Below are positions 31,941 through 40,196 of a stretch of DNA of 64,000 nt, piece after piece. This DNA is from Verrucomicrobiota bacterium. GTDB lineage: Bacteria > Verrucomicrobiota > Verrucomicrobiia > Limisphaerales > J093. The notes beneath the pieces were generated by a model. It was not told where the DNA came from, searched no databases, and saw nothing but the letters and a program-made list of their open reading frames with translations. Where the stretch lies: NCBI GenBank assembly GCA_022710935.1, contig JAKLFY010000009.1, positions 1 through 64,000 on the forward strand, read 5' to 3'. The position numbers and the translations under genes were made by a program. Each line of letters starts with the position of its first letter. Position 1 is the first letter of the stretch.

Positions 31941-33326
31941 TCACACGGCCTCAAGCGACCAGCCGTTCTGGTAGTCGTCGTGCAATTGCCGGTTGGCCTC
32001 GGGCGAATTGGTGAAACTCCCCCGGGCGGCGTCCCATTCCAGCAGCTTGCCGGTGCGGATGGCGATGTTGCCCAGCAACACGATTTCGGTGAGTGGCTCG
32101 GCCCACTTGAAATTGCAGCCAGCCGACTCTCCTCCGCGGCAGGCCTCGGCCCATTCGCCCCAGGTGCCGCGGCGGCGCGGCAGCATGCGCGGCACGGTTT
32201 CCAGGCGCTTGCCCAGGGCTTCGGGAAACACTTGGAGTCCAGCCCAGGTGTGGAGCAAGGCGCCCTTCTCGCCCACGTAGAGCGTCCCTTCGTCCGGCAG
32301 CGGACGTCCTTCGAGGTGCCGCGGCGTGGCAGGCCGCAAACCGCCGTCGTACCACACGGCCCGCAGCGGCGGCTGCGCGTCCCGCGCCGGGAAATCGTAG
32401 GTGACGATGGAGGCCAGAGGGGCCGACTCGGCGAACACCCGTGTGGCGGAAGCATAGATCCGCGCCGGCGAGCCAAGCTGCAGCGCCCGGAAAGGCGTGT
32501 TGAAATGATGACACCCCATGTCGCCGAGCGCGCCGGTGCCGAAGTCCCACCAGCCGCGGAAATTGAACGGGTGATAGACCGCCTCGATGCCAGGATTCCA
32601 GTCCTTGAGGTTCATCTGCGCCAGCGCAGGCGAGTCCGCCGGCCAATTTCCCTTGAACGGCCGCAGCGCTGCTGGCCCCAGCCAGAGCTTCCAATCCAGA
32701 TCTTTTGGCACCGGATCTTCGCCGGGCGGGCGGGTCATGCCTTGCGGCCAGACCGGCCGATTCGACCAGGCGTGCAGTTCGCGCACGTCGCCCAACGCTC
32801 CCGAGGCGATCCATTCGCAGGCGCGGCAGGCGGGTTCGCTGGTATTGGCGGCGGCGGTGACTTGCGTGGCCACGCCGGCTTCCCGCGCGGTCTTCACTAC
32901 CAGACGCAGCTCGTGCACGGTTCGCGTAAGGGGTTTGACACAGCAGACGTGTTTGCGGCGGCGCAACGCGGCCAGAACAATGAGCGCATGCGTGTGATCC
33001 GGTGTGCCACAATAGACCGCGTCGATCCGGTCGCCTTCAGCGGCCAGCATCTCCCGGAAATCGCGGTAGCGCCGGGCTTCAGGCCAGTGGTCGTAGGCCT
33101 TCTTGGCGTAGGAATCGTCCACGTCGCACAGGGCGACGATCTGAAAACCGGCCTCGGCGCACTCTTTCAACTGGCCGAAGCCCACGCCGCCCACGCCCAC
33201 ACCGGCGAGCGCGAGCCGCGAATTGGGCGAACGGCTTTCGTCCGCCCCTGCCAGTCGGCTGGGAATGACGGTGAAGGCGGCAGCCGAAGCTGCGGAACGG
33301 GCTAGAAACACGCGTCGTGAGATCAT
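31941..33326 (-). CDS. Gfo/Idh/MocA family oxidoreductase, RR-type export signal
   Basis: A 461-residue protein with an RR signal (SRRVFLARSAASAAAFTV), a glycine-rich Rossmann turn (LAGVGVGGVGFGQL) and a KP motif at K121-P122 within CCVKPLTRT, where the usual glutamate is replaced by valine. The second domain keeps the FGTGALGDMGCHHFNTPFRA motif. It probably oxidises or epimerises a sugar derivative in the periplasm. Same direction as the oxidoreductase at 30153, separated by a 460-bp gap. Confidence 0.87.
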   Translation of the reverse strand: MISRRVFLARSAASAAAFTVIPSRLAGADESRSPNSRLALAGVGVGGVGFGQLKECAEAGFQIVALCDVDDSYAKKAYDHWPEARRYRDFREMLAAEGDRIDAVYCGTPDHTHALIVLAALRRRKHVCCVKPLTRTVHELRLVVKTAREAGVATQVTAAANTSEPACRACEWIASGALGDVRELHAWSNRPVWPQGMTRPPGEDPVPKDLDWKLWLGPAALRPFKGNWPADSPALAQMNLKDWNPGIEAVYHPFNFRGWWDFGTGALGDMGCHHFNTPFRALQLGSPARIYASATRVFAESAPLASIVTYDFPARDAQPPLRAVWYDGGLRPATPRHLEGRPLPDEGTLYVGEKGALLHTWAGLQVFPEALGKRLETVPRMLPRRRGTWGEWAEACRGGESAGCNFKWAEPLTEIVLLGNIAIRTGKLLEWDAARGSFTNSPEANRQLHDDYQNGWSLEAV

Positions 33327-33514
33327 ATGAATTCAGTCCTGATCGTCCCGGCCCAAGCTCGGACGAGAAACGGGCCCAGCCAGGGTCGGCGTGATCATGG
33401 CCTTTCACCGGTCCAGTTTCAATCCGGGAATCCCGTTCGGGAGGCGATCACGGCACGTTTCGGAGATTCCCATTGATATGGGTAGCCAGTCGTGCCAATG
33501 TGGGTCGCCATACA

Positions 33515-33760
33515 ATGAAAACGACGATTGAAATCGCCGACGATATCTTCGAGCGAGCTCAGCAGGTTGCGCGGCGGGAAAAGACCACTTTCCGCTCGCT
33601 GACGGAAGAAGGCCTGAGGCTCGTTTTGAAGGAGAAGCAGCGCAAGCCCTCCTCGCTGCCGCCCTTGTTGACCGTGTGCGGCAGTGGCTTGACCGACGAG
33701 TTTAAGAACGCCGACTGGGAAAAGATCCGCGACGAACTTTACCGGGGGCCAGGCGCATGA
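33515..33760 (+). CDS. vapB: VapB-type antitoxin (ribbon-helix-helix-like)
   Basis: An 81-residue protein starting MKTTIEIADDIFERAQQVAR, typical of short RHH antitoxins of the VapB/DUF2191 kind, with a toxin-binding tail (DEFKNADWEKIRDELYRG). The ATG at 33515 is preferred over an upstream in-frame start at 33473. Its stop codon overlaps the start of the PIN toxin (ATGA). Confidence 0.84.
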   Translation: MKTTIEIADDIFERAQQVARREKTTFRSLTEEGLRLVLKEKQRKPSSLPPLLTVCGSGLTDEFKNADWEKIRDELYRGPGA

Positions 33761-34212
33761 TCGCGGCGGACACCCAACTGCTGGTTTATGCGCATCGTGA
33801 GGACAGCGAGTTTCATGTGGCGGCCAAGGAGTTGGTTGAATCACTGCGGCAACAGCCTGCGGCTTGGGCCATTCCGTGGCCGTGTCTCCACGAGTTTATC
33901 GCCATCGCCACGCACCCCGGCATCTACAAACCAGCATGCACTCTGGCACAAGCCCTGGGTTTTGCGGAATCCCTGTTGGCGGCGCCACAATTGCATCTCC
34001 TTTCCGAAAGCCCGGGTTACTTCGAAAAGCTACGCGACATTTCCACCGCGGCGCGGTTGAAAGGCCCGCGCATCCACGACGCGCGCATTGCTGCCTTGTG
34101 TCTGCACCACGGCGTGCATGAATTGTGGTCGGCGGATCGCGACTTCTCGGCTTTTCCGCAACTCAAGGTGCGTAATCCGCTGGTGAAACTCAGAAAGTCA
34201 TCAGGGCGATAA
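33757..34212 (+). CDS. vapC: VapC-type PIN-domain toxin
   Basis: A 151-residue PIN ribonuclease. D5 opens the acidic cluster (MIAADTQLLVYAHREDSEFH); further expected positions are a Glu in PCLHEFIAIATHPG, an Asp in GPRIHDARIAALCLHHG, and the late Asp in LWSADRDFSAFP. It is paired with the overlapping VapB upstream. The antitoxin fold (RHH) differs from the AbrB-fold VapB at 19173, so the two modules were acquired separately. Confidence 0.88.
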   Translation: MIAADTQLLVYAHREDSEFHVAAKELVESLRQQPAAWAIPWPCLHEFIAIATHPGIYKPACTLAQALGFAESLLAAPQLHLLSESPGYFEKLRDISTAARLKGPRIHDARIAALCLHHGVHELWSADRDFSAFPQLKVRNPLVKLRKSSGR

Positions 34213-34249
34213 CAGACCTGATGAGGAATTGGCGTCGGTTCATGGAAGT

Positions 34250-35539
34250 CTATTCAGCGAGTTGCTTCTTGGAAGTATCCGGCGCCCACCAGATGACGAT
34301 CAGGCCGAGCAGGTAGATGAGTCCGCACAGGGCGCCCACCTTCGGATAGGATCCGCCCATGGCGGCGAACAGCACGCCGGCCATCAGGACACCGGCAGCG
34401 GTGGCAAACCGGCCGACATTGTAGGCGATGCCGCTCCCGGCGGCCCGCACGCGTGTGGGAAACAACTCCGGCAAGTAGAGCGGCAGCCAGCCAAAGAAGA
34501 GCGTGGCCACGAAGCCTTGGGCGAAAACAATCGGCAGGAAGGATGCCTGAAGCGGCGCCGTGCCGAGAAACATCAACGACGTCAGCGCCGTGGCGCCCGC
34601 GCTGATGAGGGCATAGGCCCGGCGGCGACCGAGCCAGGCGGCGATCTGCGCGCCGAAGAAACTGCCCAGCATGGCGCCCAGCGCCCACCACCCCTGCGTC
34701 ACCGCCTTGTAGCCGGCGGCGGACGTGCCGCCCACTGTGTCCGCCCAGGGAATCATCCACTTGCTGGCCGCCCACGCTCCGACCATGGGGATCGAACCGA
34801 GCAAGATGCCAATCACCAGAAGGCGGAGCAGCGGCGGGCGAAAGAGTTCGCGGAGAGGTTGATTCGTTGGTTGCCTCCTCGACCCGGCCCTCTCTCCCGA
34901 GGGGGTGAGGGAGGATCTCGCAGCGCGCGCGGCCAACCAGAGTGGCGACTCCGGCAAGGCAAAGAGCACCAGCAGTCCCAGCACGGCCGGGGCGGCCGCC
35001 AGCCAAAAGATCCAGCGCCATGACTCCGGCGTGATGTGCCAGGTGCGGGCAACCTGCGAAAGCACCAGGATGCCGGCGTTCAGCGCCGCGCCCATCAAGC
35101 CCGCCACGACCGGGCGCGATTTGTCCGGCCAGCATTCCGCCGCCAGCGCCACGGCATTCGGCCAGACACCGCCCACGCCGAGGCCGACGAGGAATCGGAG
35201 CAGAAGCATTTGTTCCTGAGTCCGCACCAGCGCGCCGAGGCCGGCGAACACGGAATAGAACAGGATGCTGATTCCCAAGGCCCGCGTGCGGCCAATGCGG
35301 TCCCCAAGACTGCCCAGGAAGATTCCGCCTACCGCGGCACCGAGCATGAGCGCCGCGGTGAAGCGTGCGAACCAGTCGCCGCCGAGCGTGGGCGTGTAAG
35401 CGTTACCCAGCAGGCTTTGGGAAACCGAGAGTGCTGCGACCGGCATCAGACCGAGTTCCACACCATCGAACATCAGCCCGCCGATGGCGGCAAACAGCAC
35501 CGCATAGCGAGCCCGGGGAGAGAGGGTTGCAGCGCTCAT
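34250..35539 (-). CDS. MFS transporter (sugar/aromatic acid type)
   Basis: A 429-residue, twelve-helix major facilitator. The signature loop between helices 2 and 3 is clear (GSLGDRIGRTRALGIS), and LPLYLPELFPTRVRAAGSGI in helix 8-9 is a metabolite:H+ symporter-like hallmark. The substrate is unknown. The central cytoplasmic loop holds an unusual stretch encoded by a repeat-like sequence (see 34865-34925). The stop of the upstream dehydrogenase-like gene order is ATGA-overlapping: its ATG (35539) overlaps the end of the gene at 35536, so the transporter may import the substrate that the dehydrogenase oxidises. Confidence 0.84.
   Translation of the reverse strand: MSAATLSPRARYAVLFAAIGGLMFDGVELGLMPVAALSVSQSLLGNAYTPTLGGDWFARFTAALMLGAAVGGIFLGSLGDRIGRTRALGISILFYSVFAGLGALVRTQEQMLLLRFLVGLGVGGVWPNAVALAAECWPDKSRPVVAGLMGAALNAGILVLSQVARTWHITPESWRWIFWLAAAPAVLGLLVLFALPESPLWLAARAARSSLTPSGERAGSRRQPTNQPLRELFRPPLLRLLVIGILLGSIPMVGAWAASKWMIPWADTVGGTSAAGYKAVTQGWWALGAMLGSFFGAQIAAWLGRRRAYALISAGATALTSLMFLGTAPLQASFLPIVFAQGFVATLFFGWLPLYLPELFPTRVRAAGSGIAYNVGRFATAAGVLMAGVLFAAMGGSYPKVGALCGLIYLLGLIVIWWAPDTSKKQLAE
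34865..34925. repeat. In-frame GC-rich repeat-like insertion inside the MFS gene
   Basis: The plus strand reads CCCTCTCTCCCGAGGGGGTG then AGGGAGG, a short inverted structure of the type commonly dispersed in intergenic DNA of some genomes. In the MFS protein it encodes SSLTPSGERAGSRRQPTNQP in the loop between the two six-helix halves, where an insertion is tolerated. Only one copy is in this window. Confidence 0.4.
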
Positions 35540-36420
35540 GATGCGCGCCTCCCTCCCGGCAAGCGGAGGACTTCCAGAATGGCGGAGTTATCCAGTTCGC
35601 CCAAGCCGGCCGTCTCAGCCTGATCGAGCAGGCGCCCATGCGTTTGCGTAAGCGGCAGCGGCAGCCCTGCCGCGCGCGCCGCCTGGAGCATGAGCCGCAC
35701 GTCTTTGAGATGCTGAGACAGTTTCGCCTGCACGGTGTAATCGCGTTCCACCAGTTTGCGCCCCTTGACATCCATCGCGCGGGAGTAGGCGTTGCTGCCT
35801 TTCAACACTTCCAGCGCTGCGGCGGGTGCCACGCCCAGCGCCTCCGCGAAGGCCAGTCCTTCGGCCAGCACCGCGCGGTTCAAGCCGAGGACCAGGTTGC
35901 TGATCAGCTTCATCTGCGCGGCGCTGCCACACGGACCAACATGGAAGACCTTCGCGCCGATGACCCGCCAAAGATCGGCGCAGGCATCGAAGGTGGCACG
36001 GTCGCCGCCCGCGATGACAGTGGCTTCGCCGTCGCGGGTTTGCTTGCTGGAGCCCGAGATGGGGGCGTCAAGATAGCGAACGCCGCGCGCGGCCAGGCGT
36101 TTCCCCAATGCGGCCGTCTGTTCCGGTTCGCCGGTGGTGGTGTCCACGATGATCTGCCCCGGCTGCAGCCCGGCGTCCATCTGTTGCAGCACCTCCGCCA
36201 CCACCTCGCTCGTGAAGAGACTGATAATCACGCGCCGGCAGTCAGCCAGCGGGCTGTCACTCCATTGCGCGCCTTTGGCGATCAGCGGGGCCGCCTTCTC
36301 GCGGGTGCGGTTCCAGACCGCGACGCCGTAGCCGTGGTCGAGCAACCGCTCGGTGAGCGCCGTGCCCATCAGGCCGAGGCCAATCACTCCGATGCGTTCC
36401 TGCTCCGGTCGTTGGATCAT
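35536..36420 (-). CDS. NAD(P)-dependent beta-hydroxyacid dehydrogenase (hydroxyisobutyrate dehydrogenase family)
   Basis: A 294-residue enzyme with the GxGxxG nucleotide site (IGVIGLGLMGTALTERLL), the substrate motif DAPISGSSKQTRDG, and the catalytic lysine region (CGSAAQMKLISNLVLGLNRA). These enzymes oxidise 3-hydroxyisobutyrate, tartronate semialdehyde or similar beta-hydroxyacids. The ATG at 36420 places the Rossmann motif near residue 10, as usual; an in-frame start at 36570 is rejected. The stop overlaps the start of the MFS gene downstream, so they form a two-gene operon for uptake and oxidation of a hydroxyacid. Confidence 0.87.
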   Translation of the reverse strand: MIQRPEQERIGVIGLGLMGTALTERLLDHGYGVAVWNRTREKAAPLIAKGAQWSDSPLADCRRVIISLFTSEVVAEVLQQMDAGLQPGQIIVDTTTGEPEQTAALGKRLAARGVRYLDAPISGSSKQTRDGEATVIAGGDRATFDACADLWRVIGAKVFHVGPCGSAAQMKLISNLVLGLNRAVLAEGLAFAEALGVAPAAALEVLKGSNAYSRAMDVKGRKLVERDYTVQAKLSQHLKDVRLMLQAARAAGLPLPLTQTHGRLLDQAETAGLGELDNSAILEVLRLPGGRRAS

Positions 36421-36497
36421 GGCGGACCTTAACCAAAGGCCGTCTTGGCCGACCATCGCAAAACTGCCGAAATCCATGCCATAACTGCCCGCCCGAC

Positions 36498-37484
36498 TCA
36501 CGCGCGCGACCGCTCGCGAAACTGCGTCGGACTCGCGCCCGCCACACCGGCCAGTTCGCGCGCGTGCCAATCACGGGCCGGATTGGCGAAGACCGCCTCA
36601 AGCACCCGCGCCACCGACGGCGGAACGGCGGTCTTGGGCATCGTGAAGACCTTGCGCGCGGCCAGCAGTTCGCCCCACGGCTCCGTCAGTTCGGAATGCA
36701 CCGCCCACTCAGACTGCGGCGGCCGGCGCTGAACCAGGCGCCGCAAGCGGCCCAGGGGCAGACGCAGCACCTCTGGCGGCAGAGTGAAAAGGGGGTCCGC
36801 ACCCAACAGTCCCAGCCAGGCCTTCATGCCGCTCGGGTTCGTCGCGCGACACCGAACCGATGGACAGCACATGCCACAGCAACGTAAGCGGTCAAGGGGG
36901 TGCGGTCTATTCAGGGTGATGGCAACTGGTAGAGTTGGGGGATGCCCGCCGGACCAGACGAACAGGCGCATCAAGAGCTCCGTGTAGTCTTTGTCGCGCA
37001 TGTCCGGTGGCAATTGGGATTCACGGCCGGTCGTGAGTTGCGGAAAGAAGACGGGTGATTCCGTCGTGGTCACGCAGGTATGCAAGTGGACCTGTTTCAA
37101 GGGCGCGGTGGTGTGGTTGACCACAGTGTAAGCCAACTCGACCGATTCGGCCCGTGGGACTGCCTGAAAGCGGACGGTAATTCCCTCCGGGTAGGTCCAC
37201 TCATAGCGGCAGCTTCCTGAGTTTGTGGACCAGGCTGACTGAGATGCTGCGTTGGGCGGCGCAAGTTTCACCCGGAACAAACCAAAACCGCGGTTGCCAT
37301 CGAGCACCGCCTCACACGTGCGAAAATCCAAGACGTTCCCGGCCAGTGCTGGATGCGAGACGTTCAACCCGCCGGCTTCGCTGCCGGGGCGCGGCGACAC
37401 ATGCAAGAGCCCCTCCGTCCAGCCGTTGGCCGGAACCAACAGGGCGAAAGCCAAACCCGTCGCCTCGATTAAACGATTCGCCAT
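36498..37484 (-). CDS. Chimeric ORF: secreted protein N-half joined to AraC-like regulator C-half
   Basis: The first about 200 residues start with a signal-like segment (IEATGLAFALLVPANGWTEG) and form a beta-rich secreted protein of unknown family (FFPQLTTGRESQLPPD). After about residue 215 the sequence changes to an AraC-family pattern: LGLLGADPLFTLPPEVLRLP then VPPSVARVLEAVFANP and the helix-turn-helix start DWHARELAGVAGASPTQFRE, cut after one helix. A secreted domain and an AraC domain make no sense together, so I infer a deletion joined two genes. Neither half is likely to be functional as it stands. Confidence 0.5.
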   Translation of the reverse strand: MANRLIEATGLAFALLVPANGWTEGLLHVSPRPGSEAGGLNVSHPALAGNVLDFRTCEAVLDGNRGFGLFRVKLAPPNAASQSAWSTNSGSCRYEWTYPEGITVRFQAVPRAESVELAYTVVNHTTAPLKQVHLHTCVTTTESPVFFPQLTTGRESQLPPDMRDKDYTELLMRLFVWSGGHPPTLPVAITLNRPHPLDRLRCCGMCCPSVRCRATNPSGMKAWLGLLGADPLFTLPPEVLRLPLGRLRRLVQRRPPQSEWAVHSELTEPWGELLAARKVFTMPKTAVPPSVARVLEAVFANPARDWHARELAGVAGASPTQFRERSRA

Positions 37485-37514
37485 ATCACGGTCTCCTTTG
37501 CATGGGACATCACA

Positions 37515-39812
37515 TCAATAGCGGCATTGGATGACTTCGTGGATGTCCGCAATGGTCAGTTCCACCCGGTTGCCGCGCTTCTTGAGTTGGGTGGTCCGAT
37601 TCATCGCCCTCGCGCTCTTCAGACCGTCGCGGAATTCGAGGCTGGCCCGGAACATCGGGGCGTCCTCGATCAAGCCGGGCAGGACGTAGGGGCGCTCCTT
37701 GACGGGCGTGGTTTGCGGCGTGGCGTTGTAGGCGATCAGGTGGATGCGCAGGGTGCGCGTGGCCGGGTCATCGGTCACCACGGCCTCGACGTTGGCGGGC
37801 GCGTCCACTCGGACGCGCGGGCTTGGAGTCAACAGGCGCACGGCGTTGGCAAACAGTTTGCGGGCCTCGACGATGTGATGCTCGCCGGCGGTGGCGAAAT
37901 CAGGCGAACAGGCGAAGGTGAGCACCACGCCTTTCCCGACGAAGTTGATGAGCACCGCTGGCCCCACGACCTGGCGTGCGCTCAGCGGCCAATCGGCATT
38001 GTATCCCGCCGGGTTGGCGAGTGAGGCGCGGTGCGAGTCAAGCAAATCACCGGTCGATGCGGCCGTGGTGGGCTCGTAAATGGTCGCCGGACCGCGGACG
38101 AGGAAAGGCCAATCCCGAGGAATGGGGTGAAGGACGGCGGACCGGTTGAGCTCGACCGAGGTCCAAGGCCAGCCACCGCGGGTCGGATCACTGACGTTGC
38201 CACGCATCCAGTTGTCCGAGCCTTCCAACCGCACTTTCACCGTCGCCCCGATCAGGCCTTCGAGCGTTGAACCCGCCAGCGGCTTGCCCATCCGATCGAA
38301 CTGGCCGCTGTGGCCGGTAATCAGCAACTTGCCGCCGTCCTCGACGTAGCGGCGAAACAGGTCCACTTCGCGATCCGATAGGATGCCGGCGTTAGGCAGG
38401 CAAACGACCGGGAACTGCTTCAAATCGTCCAGGCTCAGGTTCTCATCGAACAGGAAGCCGAAGCCGAGATGCTCGTAAACGCACGCCTTGTGGGCGCCTT
38501 GCACGCTTTGGAACCACGTCGCCGGCTTCTCCCGTCCGATCCAATCACGCGAACGGGCGCTGAAGTAGATGCCCACATCGCGCACCGGGGTATGGCCGAA
38601 CTGCACCCGCTTGTCCCGCGCTTCGCCGAGCAAAGCACCGATGCGATCGTAGGCCACCGGATCGAGCCAGCCGTCGTAGGCGGTTTTGTCAATCATGGTC
38701 ACGAACGCGCCGTGGGCGAGCAGCGTGAACATCTCCCAGCGCATGTCGTTCAGCGGGCGGGTGGTCTGGTCGTGATACATGCGCACGCCGCGCTGGATCG
38801 CGACCTGGAACGGCTTGCCTGGGGTGGCGGCGCGATACCATGCGGCGTTGAAGCTCGCCGAGAGCGCGCCGAACGCCCACAAGCCGGCTTCGCCCGTGAC
38901 GAAGTCGCCGTTGCCGGCGTGGCGGACCGGCGTCTGGCCCACTTCCCAGGAGAAGGGCGGATTGCCGTGATAGTTGAAGTCCACCGTGGCGCGCGGGTCG
39001 AGACTGCGCACGTAATCGGTGAGCATCTTCTCGAACCGGTCGCTGGTGGCGTAGCGGAACTGCAGCATGCGATCCCAATCCTCTTCCTCCCAGTTCACGC
39101 CCTTTGGCATCGGCCGGCCATATTCGGCTTGGAAGAGCTTCTGGCAATGGTCGCACCAGCAGCCGTGAGGCGGGCCAAAGCCTTGATCCACCATATCGAG
39201 GTGGAAGCCGGCGATGCCGTAAGCCATCATCTCGGCGAGCAGGGCCTTGACAGCGTTCGTGTAGGGCGTGTTGAAGCAGACCAGATGGTCAATCGGTTTG
39301 CCATTCGCCTGGCGGGCTTTCCATTCCGGGTGCTGGCGGAGTTCGTGGGCCGGATACTGAAGCTGGCAATAGGCAATGATGGGCAGGTTGAGCTTGCGGC
39401 CCTCCTCGACCGCCTCGCGCAACACGTCGCGATCGCCGAAGCTGGCCGGTTTGGGGACCAACTTCGAGTTGTGGAAGGTATAGTCGCCGTCCCGCACCCA
39501 CAGCACGAGGTATTCGGCGTTCGCCGCAGCGCAGCGGCGGGCGATTTCCGCCCCGTTGAAGTTCCTCGCGTAGTCCGGCGCATGCTTGCCGCCGGCGAAC
39601 TGCGCGCCCGTGGGGCCGACTTCCATGCCCACCAGGGCGCCGCTGAACCAGGGGGCTTGAGTGGTCCCGGCCCAGACTGCGGGCACGAGCAGTGACAGGA
39701 AGAGGATCATCCCGATCCGGAAGACGGAGAGGACGGTGTTGGGGAACTCAGTGATCGAGGCGGTGGTTTTCACTTCGAGGATTGAATGGAAAGTGTGCGT
39801 TGGTGGCGTCAT
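37515..39812 (-). CDS. Secreted glycoside hydrolase-like protein, GH42/trimerisation type
   Basis: About 765 residues. A hydrophobic export signal is present (MILFLSLLVPAVWAG at about residue 35); starts at 39773 (GTG) or 39710 (ATG) would give tidier signals. A TIM barrel follows (LVLWVRDGDYTFHNSK, IAGFHLDMVDQGFG, CWCDHCQKLFQAEYGRP), then a beta-galactosidase trimerisation-like domain (DGGKLLITGHSGQFD, after EVDLFRRYV) and a C-terminal beta domain. This plan fits the GH42-related, barrel-plus-trimerisation proteins common in Verrucomicrobia; the exact family and substrate are not known. The neighbouring heparinase-like and GH127 genes suggest a polysaccharide-degrading region. Confidence 0.7.
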   Translation of the reverse strand: MTPPTHTFHSILEVKTTASITEFPNTVLSVFRIGMILFLSLLVPAVWAGTTQAPWFSGALVGMEVGPTGAQFAGGKHAPDYARNFNGAEIARRCAAANAEYLVLWVRDGDYTFHNSKLVPKPASFGDRDVLREAVEEGRKLNLPIIAYCQLQYPAHELRQHPEWKARQANGKPIDHLVCFNTPYTNAVKALLAEMMAYGIAGFHLDMVDQGFGPPHGCWCDHCQKLFQAEYGRPMPKGVNWEEEDWDRMLQFRYATSDRFEKMLTDYVRSLDPRATVDFNYHGNPPFSWEVGQTPVRHAGNGDFVTGEAGLWAFGALSASFNAAWYRAATPGKPFQVAIQRGVRMYHDQTTRPLNDMRWEMFTLLAHGAFVTMIDKTAYDGWLDPVAYDRIGALLGEARDKRVQFGHTPVRDVGIYFSARSRDWIGREKPATWFQSVQGAHKACVYEHLGFGFLFDENLSLDDLKQFPVVCLPNAGILSDREVDLFRRYVEDGGKLLITGHSGQFDRMGKPLAGSTLEGLIGATVKVRLEGSDNWMRGNVSDPTRGGWPWTSVELNRSAVLHPIPRDWPFLVRGPATIYEPTTAASTGDLLDSHRASLANPAGYNADWPLSARQVVGPAVLINFVGKGVVLTFACSPDFATAGEHHIVEARKLFANAVRLLTPSPRVRVDAPANVEAVVTDDPATRTLRIHLIAYNATPQTTPVKERPYVLPGLIEDAPMFRASLEFRDGLKSARAMNRTTQLKKRGNRVELTIADIHEVIQCRY

Positions 39813-39991
39813 TGCGCTGGGATCATCTTTCTCCGCCAGTCCACATGATCAGACCCGTTCGCATGAGTTGCTTGATTGGATGTTCGTCGGGCCCCTCATA
39901 TTCGTCAGTTGTCGGGGGCGGGGTTGCTCCTTCCGTCTTTTTCGTCGCCATCCCTGCGAACGTCGCACCTCGAGCAGCGCAGGCTGCGGAG

Positions 39992-40123
39992 TTGACCTAC
40001 GAGCTCCACACGCTGGGCTGGAAGGCGTTTCAGAACCACTGTGTCGCCATTGTCGGAGAGACCTGGGGCCAGACCGTGCGGAGCTTCTTCGACTCCCGGG
40101 ACGGCGCATTTCACGGCACATGA
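39992..40123 (+). pseudogene. N-terminal fragment of a restriction-endonuclease-like protein
   Basis: From a TTG at 39992 the frame reads LTYELHTLGWKAFQNHCVAI then QTVRSFFDSRDGAFHGT and stops at 40123. This resembles the first 45 residues of a PD-(D/E)xK-type defence protein family (DGGRDGAF motif), with part of that motif lost. The stop falls where the family continues, and nothing else of the gene remains. The 384-bp gap around it holds no other gene. Confidence 0.35.
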
Positions 40124-40196
40124 TGGCATGGCCGTTGACGGGGGTTCGGGGAACGAAGTAGCGTCGGGGCGAATTGTGAGCCCGACGGTCGGTTCC

